NCBI RefSeq assembly: GCF_014805685.1
Contig: NC_060886.1
Span: 12,172,608-12,236,607, forward strand
Length of the DNA stretch: 64,000 nucleotides
Source: Silurus meridionalis
Lineage: Eukaryota > Chordata > Actinopteri > Siluriformes > Siluridae
Direction: 5' to 3'
Positions 13,425-26,043 of this stretch are shown here, piece by piece. The notes under the pieces are model-generated. The model saw only the letters and a list, made by a program, of their open reading frames with translations. It had not been told where the DNA came from and ran no database searches. The stretch's first letter is position 1. Every line of letters begins with the position of its first letter. A program made the translations under genes and the position numbers.

Positions 13425-15059
13425 AAGGTGGGAGAAGGAGACAGAGACAGAGAAAAGGGTTATATGAAGATATGATCAGCATTAAAACCAGCTGTGTATT
13501 AACCCAATTTCCACCTCAGTAAAAACAGGTCCATCAACACTTCCATGTGTTCTTCTGAGAAGACCATCAAAGAGTTTCCTCTAAACCTGAACGCAGTACT
13601 CACCCTCTCCCAAACCAACTGCAAACCAAAATAACACCCTTTTGGAATCATGTGGGTCACCGGGGTGAGCAAATGTAAACTGATTAGGTCGAATAAATAA
13701 AATACAAAACTATAATGAAATAGAAAACGAAAATCTAATTTAGCTTTGGCATAACCACTGTGCTTAAGGTTTTGTTACAAAAATGTTTACATTCAGTGAT
13801 ATCCTCACCCATGACACATGCGAAAAGCCAACAAAAAAGTTTTCAGTTTCAGACCAGCCCACATCAAATCAAAGTTAAAATTTACATCTGAATCAAGTCC
13901 ATCCTATATATAATCCAGCATCCAAAGAAATTATTAACATTTTATTTCTGAAATCTGAATAACAGATTTCTGATACTGACAGATTGTTACTAAAACACTG
14001 TGTGGTCTTTACATGATCTTCTCACAAAATTAAAGCAATTTTCTATTTTCCTTATTATTAAACAAATGTTACTGATCTAAGACAATAGACTAGCACAACA
14101 TGGACTGACATTGTATGGTATTAAACAGTATTCTTAAAGAACTGCACATTATTAAAAAAACCTAAAACTAAAAATTAAGGCTGAAAAAAAAAAAAAAAAT
14201 ACAAAAAAACCCTTGGGTGTCATGGCAGGGATTTAAACACAATTGAAACAAAACAGTGGCATCGACCCCTTTTCAGCCATATACAATGTGAGGACAGGGC
14301 CCACAATGCTGACAGTGGAGCTCAGCTCAGTCTGTGTGCATGCGTGTGTGCGTGCGTGTATGTGTGTATGTGTGCATGGGACTACTGTGTTATAACCCTA
14401 AAAACACACGTGTAGCAGGAAAAAGGCTAAGCAAGAGCTTAAACCATAAGGTAGGACCCTCTTACTTTACGTCTGCCAGTTATATTTATTTCCTCTTAGA
14501 CAGTGAGGTGACAGGGATTACTTAAATATATATATAATATCAACTATTGGATATTAAAGTAATGATTATAACACTAATTCATTTCACTTACATCATGATT
14601 GAGCATCCTCAAAATCATTCATGAATTATCAATGTTATGTTGGTTATTCTTCACTATTTTATATTTTAGTACAGGTGTATTTTTAATAATTTGTAAACAG
14701 AAAGAAAAATGTTTTGTTTCTAGAAATGTTCTTTATACAATGTGCCTTTAAAAGTGTGTGAATGCAGCTAAATGGTGTGCATGTGGTGTGCTGTAGCTGG
14801 ATGCCCTCACCATTCATACACTGTTAACTGCTCATGAAGTCACGCTGACTAAAGTACAGCAAGACATTTCATTTTGTATAATACTCAAACAAATATGTTG
14901 TAACAGCTGCTATTATAATGAATATTAATTTGATTATATAGACAAAGAAATTGACTCGTATTAGACACACAAACAATCCAGGGCATTTCATATACATTCT
15001 TTTTTTTTACTTAAAAATCCTTATAATTTTAAATAGGGACTTGCACATATATATTGAAC

Positions 15060-15061
<2 letters not shown>
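13422..15061. other. Gene-free sequence
   Basis: I see no feature beyond short A runs near 14185 and an imperfect GT-rich patch near 14335-14370. Confidence 0.45.

Positions 15062-15128
<67 letters not shown>
15062..15128. repeat. (AT)n microsatellite
   Basis: About 33 uninterrupted AT units. Confidence 0.95.
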
Positions 15129-15130
<2 letters not shown>

Positions 15131-15790
15131 CATCAATGTAGAATCAACATCAACATGTAAAAGTGTAAAATAGTAGTAATATATTTAGTATTATTATGGC
15201 GCTAGTGGGTTTAGCCCATGTTTTCAGAATGAACTGTACCCATTTATTATTAATATAATGTATGACTCCATATGTTGCTACATAAAATATACCAAAACCT
15301 TTAAATAAGTTAAATATCAGCCATCTTCAATAGGCTTCTATGACAGTTCATGACTGAAAACTAAACATATTTGACTTTATTCCCTTCATGTTACTCTATT
15401 ATTTCGGAGTTCATGTCTTTACATCTGTTCAGAATCTTGCCTGATGACACAAGACTAACCGAAATGCTGCAAACACTATAGCATGTTTCTGTGTACAGCC
15501 ATGGACCTGGATGGCTGATTGTAGTAACTGAGCATTCAAGGAAATGTATTTATACCAATATAGTTGATGACACCACAAATATGCAAATAAGAACCTTAAC
15601 CCTATGGTTTAAAAATTAAGGGTTATTGTGAAATGTCAGATTATGAATTCCCATAATTTTGGATCATTTTTAACCCTGGGTGTAGTATGAGCAGTGTGTA
15701 ACATGAAACAAGGTAACCCACAATTGATTTTACTCAGGTTTAGAATGACCTAGGGTTAACTATTTTAGTGTGAAAAGCCCTTTTGTTAAA

Positions 15791-16600
15791 AACACTATTC
15801 TAATACTGGGTAGGGCCCCCCCTTTGCTCTCAAAACAGCTTCAATTCTTCATGGCATGGATTCTTCGTTCTTCATTCACTGGATTCAGGTCCGCTGACTG
15901 GGAAGGCCTTTAAGGACGTAAAACCAGTGTGAAACGACTTTTGTTCTGTGAGATGGTGCATTATCATGCACATTTTAGCCATTAAGGCATTGGTAAATTG
16001 TGGACACAAAGACATGCACATGGTCAGCAGCAATACTCCAATAATATGTGGCATTCCAGTAATGATTGATTGCTATCAACAAGCCCAAAGTGTGCCAAAG
16101 GAAAACTTTCTGTGTTTGGCAGACAAAACTGGAACCTGGTTTGACATTCTGCTGTTTTAGCCCTGTTCACATAAAGGTTTGACTTGTGCATTCTGAGATG
16201 CTCTTCTGCTCACAACAGTTGTTTAAAATGAATATCTTAGTTAAAGCTTTAACATTTTTGGTCATTCTTAATTGACCTTTCTCATCAACAAGGTATTTCT
16301 GTCTGCAGAATTGCTACTCACTGAATGTTCTTTCTTTATTCAACCAATCTACAGATAGTCAGCAGTTATACAAATATTTAAAGCAGTTAATTTCAAACCC
16401 TAAAAATCATGTCCATGGTAAAAATCACTGAGATTACATTTTCCGCCCATTCTAATGGTTCATGCAAACAATTACCCAACGCTGCTGGCACGTATTTGCA
16501 TGATTTTGTGCATTGCACTTTAGTAACACAAATGGATGATTAGATAATACCATGAATGAGCAGGTATACAAGTGTTTCTCCTAAAGTGTTCAATGAGTGA
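15791..16600 (-). mobile_element. Decayed Tc1-like DNA transposon
   Basis: On the minus strand the sequence follows a widespread fish Tc1 family. Near the right end are a terminal part resembling CTCATTCATGG and remnants of the helix-turn-helix region; in the middle are pieces matching the transposase around CACTTTGGGC and GACCATGTGCATGTC; at the left is the C-terminal part (ATGCCATGAAGAATTGAAGC). Full-length relatives are about 1.3 kb, so roughly a third is lost, and stops and indels are frequent. No frame is intact and it cannot encode transposase. The call rests on remembered family sequence and is firm at superfamily level only. Confidence 0.75.
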
Positions 16601-17267
16601 ATAACTATGGTAGTATAGGCAAAAATAGTAGTTATATCTGGATTTATAGGGACATGAAGAGACCTTGCAACTTGGAACAAAGCAACACAATTCTTTCAAG
16701 ATATTTCACACACATTTTTCATGATTCTACAGATAAATAGATAACCCTAGTGCAAAATAGCACAAATTGTTTTCTTATCTCCAATTTATTTGGGTGATTA
16801 CATCTCATACTTCGACACAAAGTAAATAAAAATTGTAGTTTGTCCACAAAATGTTACTTTTATTATATGTGTCTATTAAACTAAGATCTATAAGCCAACA
16901 ATATCACTCACATATGAAAATCTTGCCCTTTTTTCATTGTGGGACACTTGAATCTTTACACAGAAAAAAAAAAAATAAAAAATAAGATTCTCTATATATC
17001 AGGTAAAATTCATGTGATTATGGTAAATATTCCTGGAGATAAATCGTAAACATCTCTTTCCAGATCAGATGGTTTTACATTTAAATATATTATGTCTTTC
17101 AAGTTTACAAAAATCTGTGAGGGTTAGGCCAAAATATTTTACAGATTTTGGATTTTGAGAAAATATTAAGCAAATATAAAATATCAGACAGCAACACACC
17201 TTTGGGATTCTGGATGAATTGACCAACAAAACACCTGCTAAGCTTCAGTGCTGTGATACAAACCATC
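16601..17267. other. Gene-free sequence
   Basis: AT-rich sequence with no recognised feature. Confidence 0.45.
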
Positions 17268-17462
17268 TACCCATTTACATTTACGGCACTTGTCAGGCAC
17301 CCTTATCCATAATAACTTAGTTACACCATTCATACAACTAAGCAGTTGAAATGTAAAGGTTGTCATGCATCAACTTGGTGGTGGTGATGCTGGAATTTGA
17401 ACTCGTGACCCGCTGAGCCAAAGTCCAACATCTTATCTACTGACCTACCAGCTACTCATTTA
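17268..17462 (-). mobile_element. tRNA-derived SINE, copy 2 (best tRNA-like head)
   Basis: On the minus strand it reads GTAGCTGGTAGGTCAGTAG (A-box region), then GGTCACGAGTTCAAATTCC, a good B box, and ends with GCCGTAAATGTAAATG. This is the copy in which both internal pol III promoter boxes can still be seen. Confidence 0.75.
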
Positions 17463-17735
17463 ATACCTAACCAGTGGTTGTCCTGTGGTGGCTCCTAGCC
17501 ACTGACTGGCAGAATAAAGAGGTCTAACATTGTACATAGGAAAAACCCTGTAACAACCTACAACACTTAAAAAAAACAAAAATTTAATTATGCCAGCATT
17601 ATTTCTAAAAAAGGAGAGTTTATATGTTTAAGCAATATTTCAAAAGTCTCTAACCAACTAATGTGTTAAAATGTAGAAGCAAGAAGGTAGCTACTTGACT
17701 TGAAAAGAAATGCTGTAATTGTGTCAACCAACCAG

Positions 17736-17740
<5 letters not shown>

Positions 17741-17766
<26 letters not shown>
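17741..17766. repeat. (GT)n microsatellite
   Basis: Short run of 13 GT units. Confidence 0.9.
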
Positions 17767-18504
17767 TTCCAAATATGTTCTAAATATGTTTCCACGCTTC
17801 GACTTTCCCATTTTTAAGATCCAACAGAAGTCTATGGGAATGAATGCTTTTTTTTTTTTTTTGCTGTTGTATAACAAAGATTTCATGTCAGAGTTCATAG
17901 TGCACTCGAATATTTACCTTCCTGTTAGTGAACAACATTGTGATTGCTGTGCTCGGGGTTTCAGCTGGACTTTTTCTCCAGAAGATCTTTACACTTTCAG
18001 AGAGTTTTCATCAACGTGCTTATTTAAAAGCGGGGTAAAGAAATCGGAGGTAATATTTGGTAACTTTATAATCGTTATGTGTACTTGGACTGGGCACGGA
18101 GCCATTTATTATGCCCTATTTGTTTTTAATGAATCAAGTGGTTGAGGAGTTTGTGTAGAATCTGGGCTGAAGAAGCAGTAGTATTGGTTGTAGTAATGCT
18201 GCAGAACGCTACACAAGATTTTTATATTCATTCGTTTTATAAAAACATTGTTTTTCCGAGTTTGTAATATCTTCTCTATGTGCGCCATCTAGCGGTCGAT
18301 ATGAGGAACAACATTTCTGCGTGTCAGTAGGCTTTTACCATACGAAAATAAATGAAGAAAAAGTAACACAAAACTAACCGTGACACTGCGATGAAAGCTG
18401 TATTATGCTTCATATACTTAAGACGTCGTGTTACTCTTTCCATTGTGGCTTGTCTTTGATTCAGTACATTCAGTTTGCTCTGAAAACTAGATTGTCCTTC
18501 AAGT
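17767..18504. other. Gene-free sequence
   Basis: An open frame of about 134 codons begins inside the GT run and passes through ordinary AT-rich sequence. It has no recognisable domain and I do not regard it as a gene. Confidence 0.45.
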
Positions 18505-18665
18505 AGATGTGGCGAAAGTACACACATCCTTTACTTTAGAAGAAGTACAGATACTTATCTTTTTCAAATACTCTGGTAAAAGCTGAAACACAGACTATCC
18601 TTTTTACTCAAGTTAAAGTAAAGAAGTTTGAGCTCTGACATGTACTTAAATAAAAAGTAGCCATT
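18505..18665. repeat. Dispersed fish repeat (AAGTA-rich)
   Basis: Repeated AAGTACAGATACTTAT, ACTCAAGTTAAAGTAA and GTACTTAAATAAAAAGTA patterns match a well-known fish interspersed element of DNA-transposon type. No coding capacity is visible. The name of the family is not certain to me. Confidence 0.5.
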
Positions 18666-19144
18666 ACTACTACCTGTTTTAGTGTCATGCTGGTAACTGG
18701 ACCTCATGTTATATTAATATTAGGGCCGTCAATCTATTAAAATATTCGTTTATTATTAGTACTCAACATAGAGCATAAATACAAAATATTCTTGTTAAGA
18801 TTTTTAAGTAATTATGGTGTTTTAAATTACGTAAATCATCAGGACACCAAAAGGAATCTTTATGTTTCCACACGGACAGTTAATGAGGTGATACCGGAGA
18901 AACTGTACCTCTTTTGACTTTCATATGGATTATATAATCAGAGAATTTTAAAAGTAGACATTTTGAGCTTTCTATCCACATATTTATTGTCTGCGAGGCA
19001 AGTATTCAGAGATTCAGGTTGTTTTATTTGTGTCCTCACACCAGACATTGAATTTGACGGAAACTGTACATTTTCCTGTATATGGGAATATAAACTCAGT
19101 AATCATTTGCTTTTTTTTTTTTTAACCCACATCCTTGATTCTAC

Positions 19145-19146
<2 letters not shown>
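18666..19146. other. Gene-free sequence
   Basis: I see nothing recognisable before the AT run. Confidence 0.4.

Positions 19147-19224
<78 letters not shown>
19147..19224. repeat. (AT)n microsatellite
   Basis: About 39 AT units. Confidence 0.95.
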
Positions 19225-19227
<3 letters not shown>

Positions 19228-19768
19228 TTTTATGGATAGTTTGATCTCCATCCTCATTCTACTGTAATGAGGAAATGTATTTTCTTGAACCTAAATTATA
19301 TATATTATATGTTTTACATATACATATTTTGGTTTAAATGAAATATATTTTGGCCAATTCTTTTTTTTTTTTTTTAATGTATGGGTTGCACAAGTAATAA
19401 ATAATGCTGATTTTACAGTGGGGCAAAAAGGTATATAGTCAGCCACCAATTGTGCAAGTTCTCCCACTTAAAAAGATGAGAGAGGCCTGTAATTTTCATC
19501 ATCGGTACACTTCAACTATGAGAGACAAAATGAGAAAAAAAAATCCAGAAAATCTAATTTTTAAAGAATTTATTTGCAAATATTGTGAAAAATAAGTATT
19601 TGATCACCTACAAAAAAAGCAAGATTTCTGGCTCTCACAGACCTGTAACTTCTTCTTTAAGAGGCTCCTCTGTCCTCCACTTGTTACCTGTAATAATGGT
19701 ACCTGTCTGTTATTAGTATAAAAGACACCTGTCCACAACCTCAAACAGTCAGACTCCAATCTCCACTA

Positions 19769-20711
19769 TGGCCAAGACCAAAGAGCTGTCAAAGGACACC
19801 AGAAACAAAATTGTAGACTTGCACCAGGCTGGAAAGACTGAATCTACAATAGGTAAGCAGCTTGGTGTGAAGAAATCAACTTTTTTTTAGAAAATGGAAG
19901 ACATACAAGAGCACTGATGATCTCTCTCGATCTGGGGCTCCACGCAAGCTCTCACCCCAAAATGATCACAAGAACGGTGAGCAAAGATCCCAGAACCACA
20001 CGGGGGGACCTAGTGAACGACCTGCAGAGAGCTGCGACCAAAGTAACAAAGACTACCATCAGTAACACACTCCGCCGCCAGGGACTCAAATCCTGCAGTG
20101 CCAGACGTGTCCCCCTGCTTAAGCCAGTACATGTCCGGGCCCGTCTGAAGTTTGCTAGAAACCATTTGGATGATCCAGAAGAGGATTGGGAGAATGTCAT
20201 ATGGTCAGATGAAATCAAAATAGAACTTCTTAAAAAAAAACTCAACTTGTCGTATTTGGAGGAGAAAGAATGCTGAATTGCATCCAAAGAACACCATACC
20301 TACTCTGAAGCATGGGGGTGGAAACATCATGCTTTGGGGCTGTTTTTCTGCAAAGGGACCAGGACGACTGATCCGTATAAAGGAAAGAATGAATGGGGCC
20401 ATGTATTGTGAGATACATCAGCAACGGCATTGAAGATGAAACGTGGCTGGGTCTTTTAGCATGACAATGATCCCAAACACACCGCCCGGGCAACAAAGGA
20501 GTGGCTTCGTAAGAAGCATTTCAAGGTCCTGGAGTGGCCTAGCCAGTCTCCAGATCTCAACCCCATAGAAAATCTTTGGAGAGAGTTGAAAATCCGTGTT
20601 GCCCAGCGACAGCCCGAAAACATCACTGCTCTAGAGGAGATCTGCATGGAGGAATGGGCCAAACTACCAGCAACAGTGTGTAAAAACCTTGTGGAGGCTT
20701 ACAGAAAACTT
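19769..20711 (+). pseudogene. Tc1-family transposase pseudogene
   Basis: Starts with [20 protein letters not shown], the N-terminal DNA-binding domain. A premature stop and frameshift follow near 19887. The central frame (19917-20276) holds the paired-like linker and ENVIWSDE, which carries the first catalytic Asp. The part from about 20460 holds a degraded HDNDPKHTA segment, with TAG where the family has CAG, and [11 protein letters not shown], near the last catalytic Glu of the DDE triad. At least two frame breaks and two stops make it non-functional. The C-terminus is cut by a retroposon insertion. Confidence 0.88.
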
Positions 20712-21203
20712 TCAAATCAAATCAAATTTTATTTGTCACATACACATACATACAAGGTTCAACATGCAGTGAATTGCTTTTTACGACGTTCCGGCATGAG
20801 GGAATAGGATGGGGAGAAAAAGAAAATAAAGATAAAGAAGGCAGATAAATAAAGCATAAAAACTATATAAAATATAAGAATATATAAAGATAAATATGAG
20901 ATATATATGAGAGAAAAGATGTATATACAGAATATGCTTATGGCAGTAAGCAGTAAAACAGTAAACAATTTAAGGCGGTTTTGTGATTGTCCATAAAGTG
21001 TCCGTGTGCGGTATGGTGTGGTATAAAATAAAATGTAAAGTGCACTGTGCTGTGCGAGTCCAGAGTTTAAAGTGTCGTAGTGCGAAAAGTGAGATATGTG
21101 CAGAGAAAAAGTGTGATGATGGCGAGAGTGGGCCAGTTTTTAGATCCTGGGTGTTTCCTGGTTTCCTGGTAATGGCAGGAAGAAGCTCTTCCTCATTCTC
21201 TCT
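20710..21203 (-). mobile_element. LINE/SINE 3' tail inserted in the Tc1 element
   Basis: Begins with tandem TCAAA units and TTTTATTTGTCACATACAC, the complement of a fish retroposon 3' end of the type GACAAATAAAATTTGATTTG. The insertion lies between GAAAAC at 20704-20709 and GAAAAC at 21204-21209, a likely short target duplication. The surrounding Tc1 sequence resumes afterwards with TTGTTCTCTGTCATTGC. It is therefore younger than the Tc1 copy. Confidence 0.75.
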
Positions 21204-21463
21204 GAAAACAAAAACTTTTGTTCTCTGTCATTGCTAAAAAAAAGGGGAATATAACAAAGTATTGAGATGATTGACCACATACTTATTTTCCACCATAATT
21301 TGCAAATAAATTCTTAAAAAATCAGGCAATGTGATTTTCTGATTTTTTTTTCCTCATTTTGTCTCTCATAGTTGAAGTGTACTTATGATGAAAATTACAG
21401 GCCTCTCTCATCTTTTTAATTGGGAGAACTTGCACAATTGGTGGCTGACTAAATACTTTTTGC

Positions 21464-22204
21464 ATAAAATACTACATTTCGTTCTATTCATGTAATTAAA
21501 TTAGGTTGTTTTATACACACAGTTTACAGTAAGTAGAAACATTGTAAATGTAATCAGTCAACAGACAAATCTCTTTGTCACTTTTTTATAAGTTTTTATT
21601 TGTGTGTTGTCTTAGTTTGCAAATCATTAAATATGATTTTGTGATTGGGAAAATGAATAATTTGTTTGCTAATAATTGAATATTAATGGCTAGAATGTTG
21701 AATAATAGATTTTCTAAAACTCTAGAAGGTTTACCAATGTATTAAGCAAAAATTATTTACAAAGCAGAACTATAAAAATGTAACACTAATAAAACAGATT
21801 TTTTTTTACAATGTTATTTCATTCTTTCTGTCCTTGCTGTACAATTTAATCTTAAAAGGTTCTGCTGCCATCTCAAAGTAGCGCTTTGTTCCTAGATCCT
21901 CTGGGAGAAAGTTTTGCAGAACTAAAACAATGTACCAATATTTCTATGATTTCAAGCTGAATTTTCTTCAGCTGTTACTCCAGTCGTCAGTGTAACTCAA
22001 TCCCTTAGTTGGAAAACAGTTCTGCTGTTTAATATTTTTTACAGGTGTGTGTGTGGTGCTACTAACCTGTTTGGACTTTATTACTTAATTTATCAACCAC
22101 TCTGTTTGTTGTTGGTTATATTTCTCATCTACCATTCACACATTTGTCAATAAATTGTATACACTTTACTCAGCGTTCTCATGAGTATGTTCCCTGTCAA
22201 CCTG
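21464..22204. other. Gene-free sequence
   Basis: AT-rich sequence with no recognised feature. Confidence 0.45.
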
Positions 22205-22300
22205 TTTTCAACACTGATGATAAATCAGCATATTCGAATGAATGTTGAAGGATCATGTGACACTGAAGACGAAAAAATAAGTTGATATTTACATATATTA
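22205..22300. repeat. Fragment of a dispersed fish repeat
   Basis: AAATCAGCATATTCGAATGA followed by GAAGGATCATGTGACACTG resembles a segment of a high-copy repeat known from cyprinid and other ostariophysan genomes. Only about 100 bases are present, so the assignment is weak. Confidence 0.4.
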
Positions 22301-22339
22301 AAACAGAAAGTTATTTTATTTGTTAATATTTAACAATAT

Positions 22340-23665
22340 AACTTCCTGCTTCACCATGTTCACACCATCCAACCTTCTCTCTCTCTCATTTTTCTAGTTC
22401 ATCAGCTGCTCAAAATACTCCCTCAATCTTCTCAACACACTCTCCTCACTAGTCAACACATTTCCAGCTCCATCCTTTATTGCTGTAACTTGTAGCACAT
22501 CCTTCCCAGCTCAGTCCCTCTGCCTGACCAATCGGTATAAATCATTTTCTCCTTCCTTAGTGTCTCATACAACTCCTAATATGCCTTTTCTTTGGCTTTT
22601 GCCACATCCCTCTTCACCTGCTGCCATATCTCCTTGTTTCCTCAAGCTCCTACTTTTCTCATCTCTCTGTAGATCCCAGTTCTGTTTTGCCAACCTCTTT
22701 CTTCTTATGCTCTCCTGCACCTCCTCATTCCACCATGTCTATTTGTCTTCCTTTCTATTTCCAGATGTCACACCAAGTACCTTTCTTGCTGTCTCCCTTA
22801 AAACTGCTGCAGTAGATGCCCAATTATCCAGCACCTCTTCACCACCACTGAGCCCCTGTCTGACCTCTTCCTTGAATCTCACACTACAGTCTTCCTCCTT
22901 CAGTTTCCACCATCTTATTCTTCTATCAGTCCTCACTCTTCTGCACTTCTTCAACATTCTTCCAATCTCCTTCAGGTTGCATCTCTTACATAGAATATAG
23001 TCCACCAGTGTGCACCTTCCTCCACTCTTATACGTCACCCTGTGATCCTCCTTCGTCTCAAAATAAGTGTTCCACACTGCCATTTCTATCCTTTTAGCAA
23101 AATTTACCACCATCTGCCCTTCCACATTCCTCTCCTTAAGACCATACCTACCCATCACCTCCTCATCACCTCTGTCCCCTTTACTTGCCCATTAAAGTCT
23201 GCCCCAATCACCAATCATTCATTACTAGGTACACCACTCTCCACCATTTCATCTAACTCACTCCAGAATTTTTCCTTCTCCTCCATCTCACAACTCACTT
23301 GTGGAGCATAGGCACTGATGACAATTATCATCATCCCTTCAACTTCCAGCTTCACGTTCATCACCCTATCAGAAACTCTCTTCACCTCCACTAGACTCTT
23401 ACTGTACTCTTCCTTCAGGATCACCCCTACACCATTTCTCTTTCCATCCACACCATGAAAGAACAGTTTAAACCCACCTCCAATGTTCCTGGCCTTACTC
23501 CCTTTCCACTTGGTCTCCTGAACACATATCTACCTTTTTCCTCTCCATCATATCAGCTAACTCTCTCCCTTTACCAGTCATTGTACCAACATTTAAAGTA
23601 CCAACCCTGACCTCCACTCTCCTCCACTTCTTTTCCTGCTGTCTTTGTAGATGTCTTCATCCTCT
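22340..23665 (-). mobile_element. RTE-like LINE fragment, ORF2 endonuclease part
   Basis: The minus strand encodes parts of a LINE polyprotein. A segment at 23451-23215 has VISAYAPQVSCEM, the endonuclease core. A segment at 23158-22739 has MGRYGLKERNVEGQ, FAKRIEMAVWNTYF and YKSGGRCTLVDYIL, the endonuclease C-terminus, and runs into the linker (RWWKLKEEDC). Frames change between segments and below 22739 the frame is broken, so it is dead. Reverse transcriptase motifs are not reached. Its 5' continuation lies at 28910-29060, because an LTR retrotransposon inserted at 23665/28910. Confidence 0.85.
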
Positions 23666-24298
23666 TGTAACTAACTTTCAGAAAAGAGTAAATAAGGTAA
23701 TCCTTTTGAGCTCCATTTTGTTTGGTCTCTTCCGCCCTATATGGTATAGTCCTTTAACTCTGCCCCCATACGGTATAGTCTTTTAACCCCGCCCCCATAC
23801 AGTATAATCCTTTGACTCTGCCCCCACTAGTTATTGACGCACACCATGGTAAAGGAAAGTCATGTCGCTTAAATGCTCTGAAATCGTACAAGGTTCTTAA
23901 GGAAAGTAAGGGATAATTAAGCACCTAGCTGGAACGGGAACAAGGTACTATGATTGATTTGTTTAATGTGTATATGCATTAATATTTGGGTTAATCTATT
24001 TAACTGTGAAGAAGTGTTTTAATGTGTTGTTATCACTGCCACATCTGTGACATCATCGTGTGACATCACAAAAGGGTTTCTTTTAAATGGCTATTCATGT
24101 TTATGTTTGTAAGAGCTGATTGTATTATTTGTTATCTATCTGTTCTGTAGCTCTTACGGTGTTTCACTAAGAAAAGGTTTCTCATCAAGGAAAGGTAGAT
24201 TTTGTGTTTCCCAAGGAAAGGCTGACGGCTGAACACAAAATAAAGGCTTTTTGAAACATCAGTACGCTTCACCATTGTCTGGCAGTGGGTTAGCTACA
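23666..24298 (+). repeat. 5' LTR of the BEL/Pao element (633 bp)
   Basis: TG...CA ends with imperfect inverted termini. It contains three 29-bp GC-rich tandem units at 23739-23825. The last about 310 bases match the 3' LTR nearly perfectly. A candidate poly(A) signal (AATAAA) lies within ACAAAATAAAGG near 24237-24244. Confidence 0.93.
23739..23825. repeat. Three 29-bp tandem units in the 5' LTR
   Basis: Units at 23739-23767, 23768-23796 and 23797-23825 share the pattern ATAnnGTATA-TCnTTTnAC followed by CCGCCCCC or CTGCCCCC. They lie in the U3-like part, where enhancer repeats are common. The 3' LTR lacks them. Confidence 0.92.
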
Positions 24299-24982
24299 GT
24301 AAGAGCTTGACCCGCATCGATTCCAATAACTGTTGTCTACAACGGGCCACGGAGGGTCTTCAAAGCGCCAGTTACAGCTTCTGCTACATCACCGTCACAA
24401 GGTATCAGCGTGGACTCATCAAGCTGCTTCCTCGCGCCTGACCCATATATTTCGGACAGCGGTCTCACAGATTCGGTGCAATGGTCAAGTACAACCACAC
24501 TTACGGACATTGATGCAAGACCGTGAGTATTAATCTACTCTAGTACGACAATACGACGAGCAACGGATGAACGGCTTCTTGGACTGAACATTCAATACTC
24601 ACCGGCTCAGCAACAAGAGCAACAATATAAACTGTGATTATATTTGTGCCCATGCCTGTAGGCATCCACATGGACTTTGTCTAATTAAGGACATAGATTT
24701 TAGTTTTTTTTTATTTTGCATTTATCCACTTAGTTACAGTGTTTATTGAGGATTTAACATTCACGTTTCTCTCATTTGGATTTATTATTGTTGATAACTT
24801 GTTCATTGTAGTATTTACACTGACATTTACAATAATTCTAGTGTCTATATGTTAATGCATATGTGTCAGCTGCTTAAATTGATGTTCTGATATTTTATGT
24901 TTATACAGTTCATATTCAGGGCTTTTCCATATCTGTTAAGGGGGTCATCTTCCGCCATTAGAGTTAAAATTTATAAGTGATA

Positions 24983-26043
24983 ATGTCACAGTCAGGAAAT
25001 GAGATAGAGGTGGAGGAGCAGATGGCTAGTTACCAGCATGAAGATTTACAAGGTGAAACCCACATAATGGTAGACCAATCAGAGTGACCGTGTCTGAAGG
25101 AAACAAATGAAGTTAAACAACAATGTCTAACTGATCTTCAAGTCAAATTTAATAAGGATGATAATGCTCTTGAAGGTCCAAGACGCTCTGAACGCACACG
25201 CCATCCTACAGAGAAGATGCTCGCGCACCAATATGAAGAGGCCAAGAGAAAAGAGAAAAGGCTGTTTGCCATGTACGAACAGTGGAAGCTTCACGCAAGG
25301 AAGGCAAGAGGCAGCTAAAGACTTATATGTCAGAGAGTCAGCTCTGGCCTCTCATTGACGAGCTTAAGAAAAGTAAAGATAACATGATGAACATTTATTA
25401 TGAAATTCGAAATCTCACCTCACCCTCTACCGACATAAGAAGAAGAGTTGATACGTGTGAAGCTGTGACCACAGAAATCATCAAAATTGCATACAGCAGA
25501 GCTATAAATGAGGAAAGCGGGTTTGATGAGCCACAGGAAAGACACCGCCTTCACGAACTGCTCCGCCACGATTATGCAAAGTCTGTCTATGGATCCGCAG
25601 CTTCTTGTGCAAGTCACAGCCAGTCGGATCACTACTTCATAACTTCATCCATGATAGTAAAACGTGTGGACGCAGCAGCTGAACTAGCAGTAAAGGAAGC
25701 AAATTATCAGATGCTGCTGGAAGAAGAAAAGCAAAAGGAATCTATAAGGGAGCTAGAGGAACAACAACGCAAGACACTAGAGGCACAACGTAAGACACTA
25801 GAGGCACAAAGGCGTAAGTTGGAGCGATTACAGGCAGTGAAAGAGATAAGGGCCGCTCAAGCCAAGTTGAAGATCTACGAAAGGGAGACAGATCACAAGG
25901 ATGCTATTTATCTCAAGAAGGAAAGGAACATGGAAGCAAAGAATAAACCCGTAACTACAGTGCCCCTCTCTCAAGTTGCAACGCCCATCATACAGACATT
26001 CCTCTCTCACTCAGCTCTTTCAAGACAACATAGCCTTAAATAG
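24983..26043 (+). pseudogene. BEL/Pao gag, N-terminal part (broken)
   Basis: A start at 24983 gives MSQSGNEIEVEEQMASYQH, a stop at 25085-25087, then the same frame continues through ERTRHPTEKML to about 25318. Coding then shifts frame to 25282-26043, which has a long charged coiled-coil-like stretch (EEEKQKESIRELEEQQRK and tandem KTLEAQR units) typical of BEL gag N-termini. Another frame change near 25976-26043 leads into the next segment. With one stop and two frame breaks this copy makes no full gag. Confidence 0.8.

Larger units (their letters stand above)
19416..21463 (+). mobile_element. Tc1-like transposon, inactive, with nested insertion
   Basis: The left end CAGTGGGGCAAAAAGG follows a TA (19414-19415). 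It begins an inverted repeat of about 110 bases that is repeated in reverse at about 21345-21463. Shared segments include AGCCACCAATTGTGCAAG and GAGAGAGGCCTGTAATTTTC with their complements. The outermost bases of the right repeat (the CCCCACTG end) are missing, so the element could not be excised normally. The transposase remnant lies at 19769-20711 and a LINE tail has inserted at about 20710-21203. Confidence 0.9.

Noticed and set aside
17741..18145. 134-codon plus-strand frame starting in a GT run
   Set aside because: It begins in a microsatellite and contains a phenylalanine run from a T tract; nothing recognisable follows.
22560..23000. 146-codon plus-strand frame rich in Ser, Leu and Pro
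   Set aside because: It is the antisense shadow of the minus-strand LINE endonuclease region.
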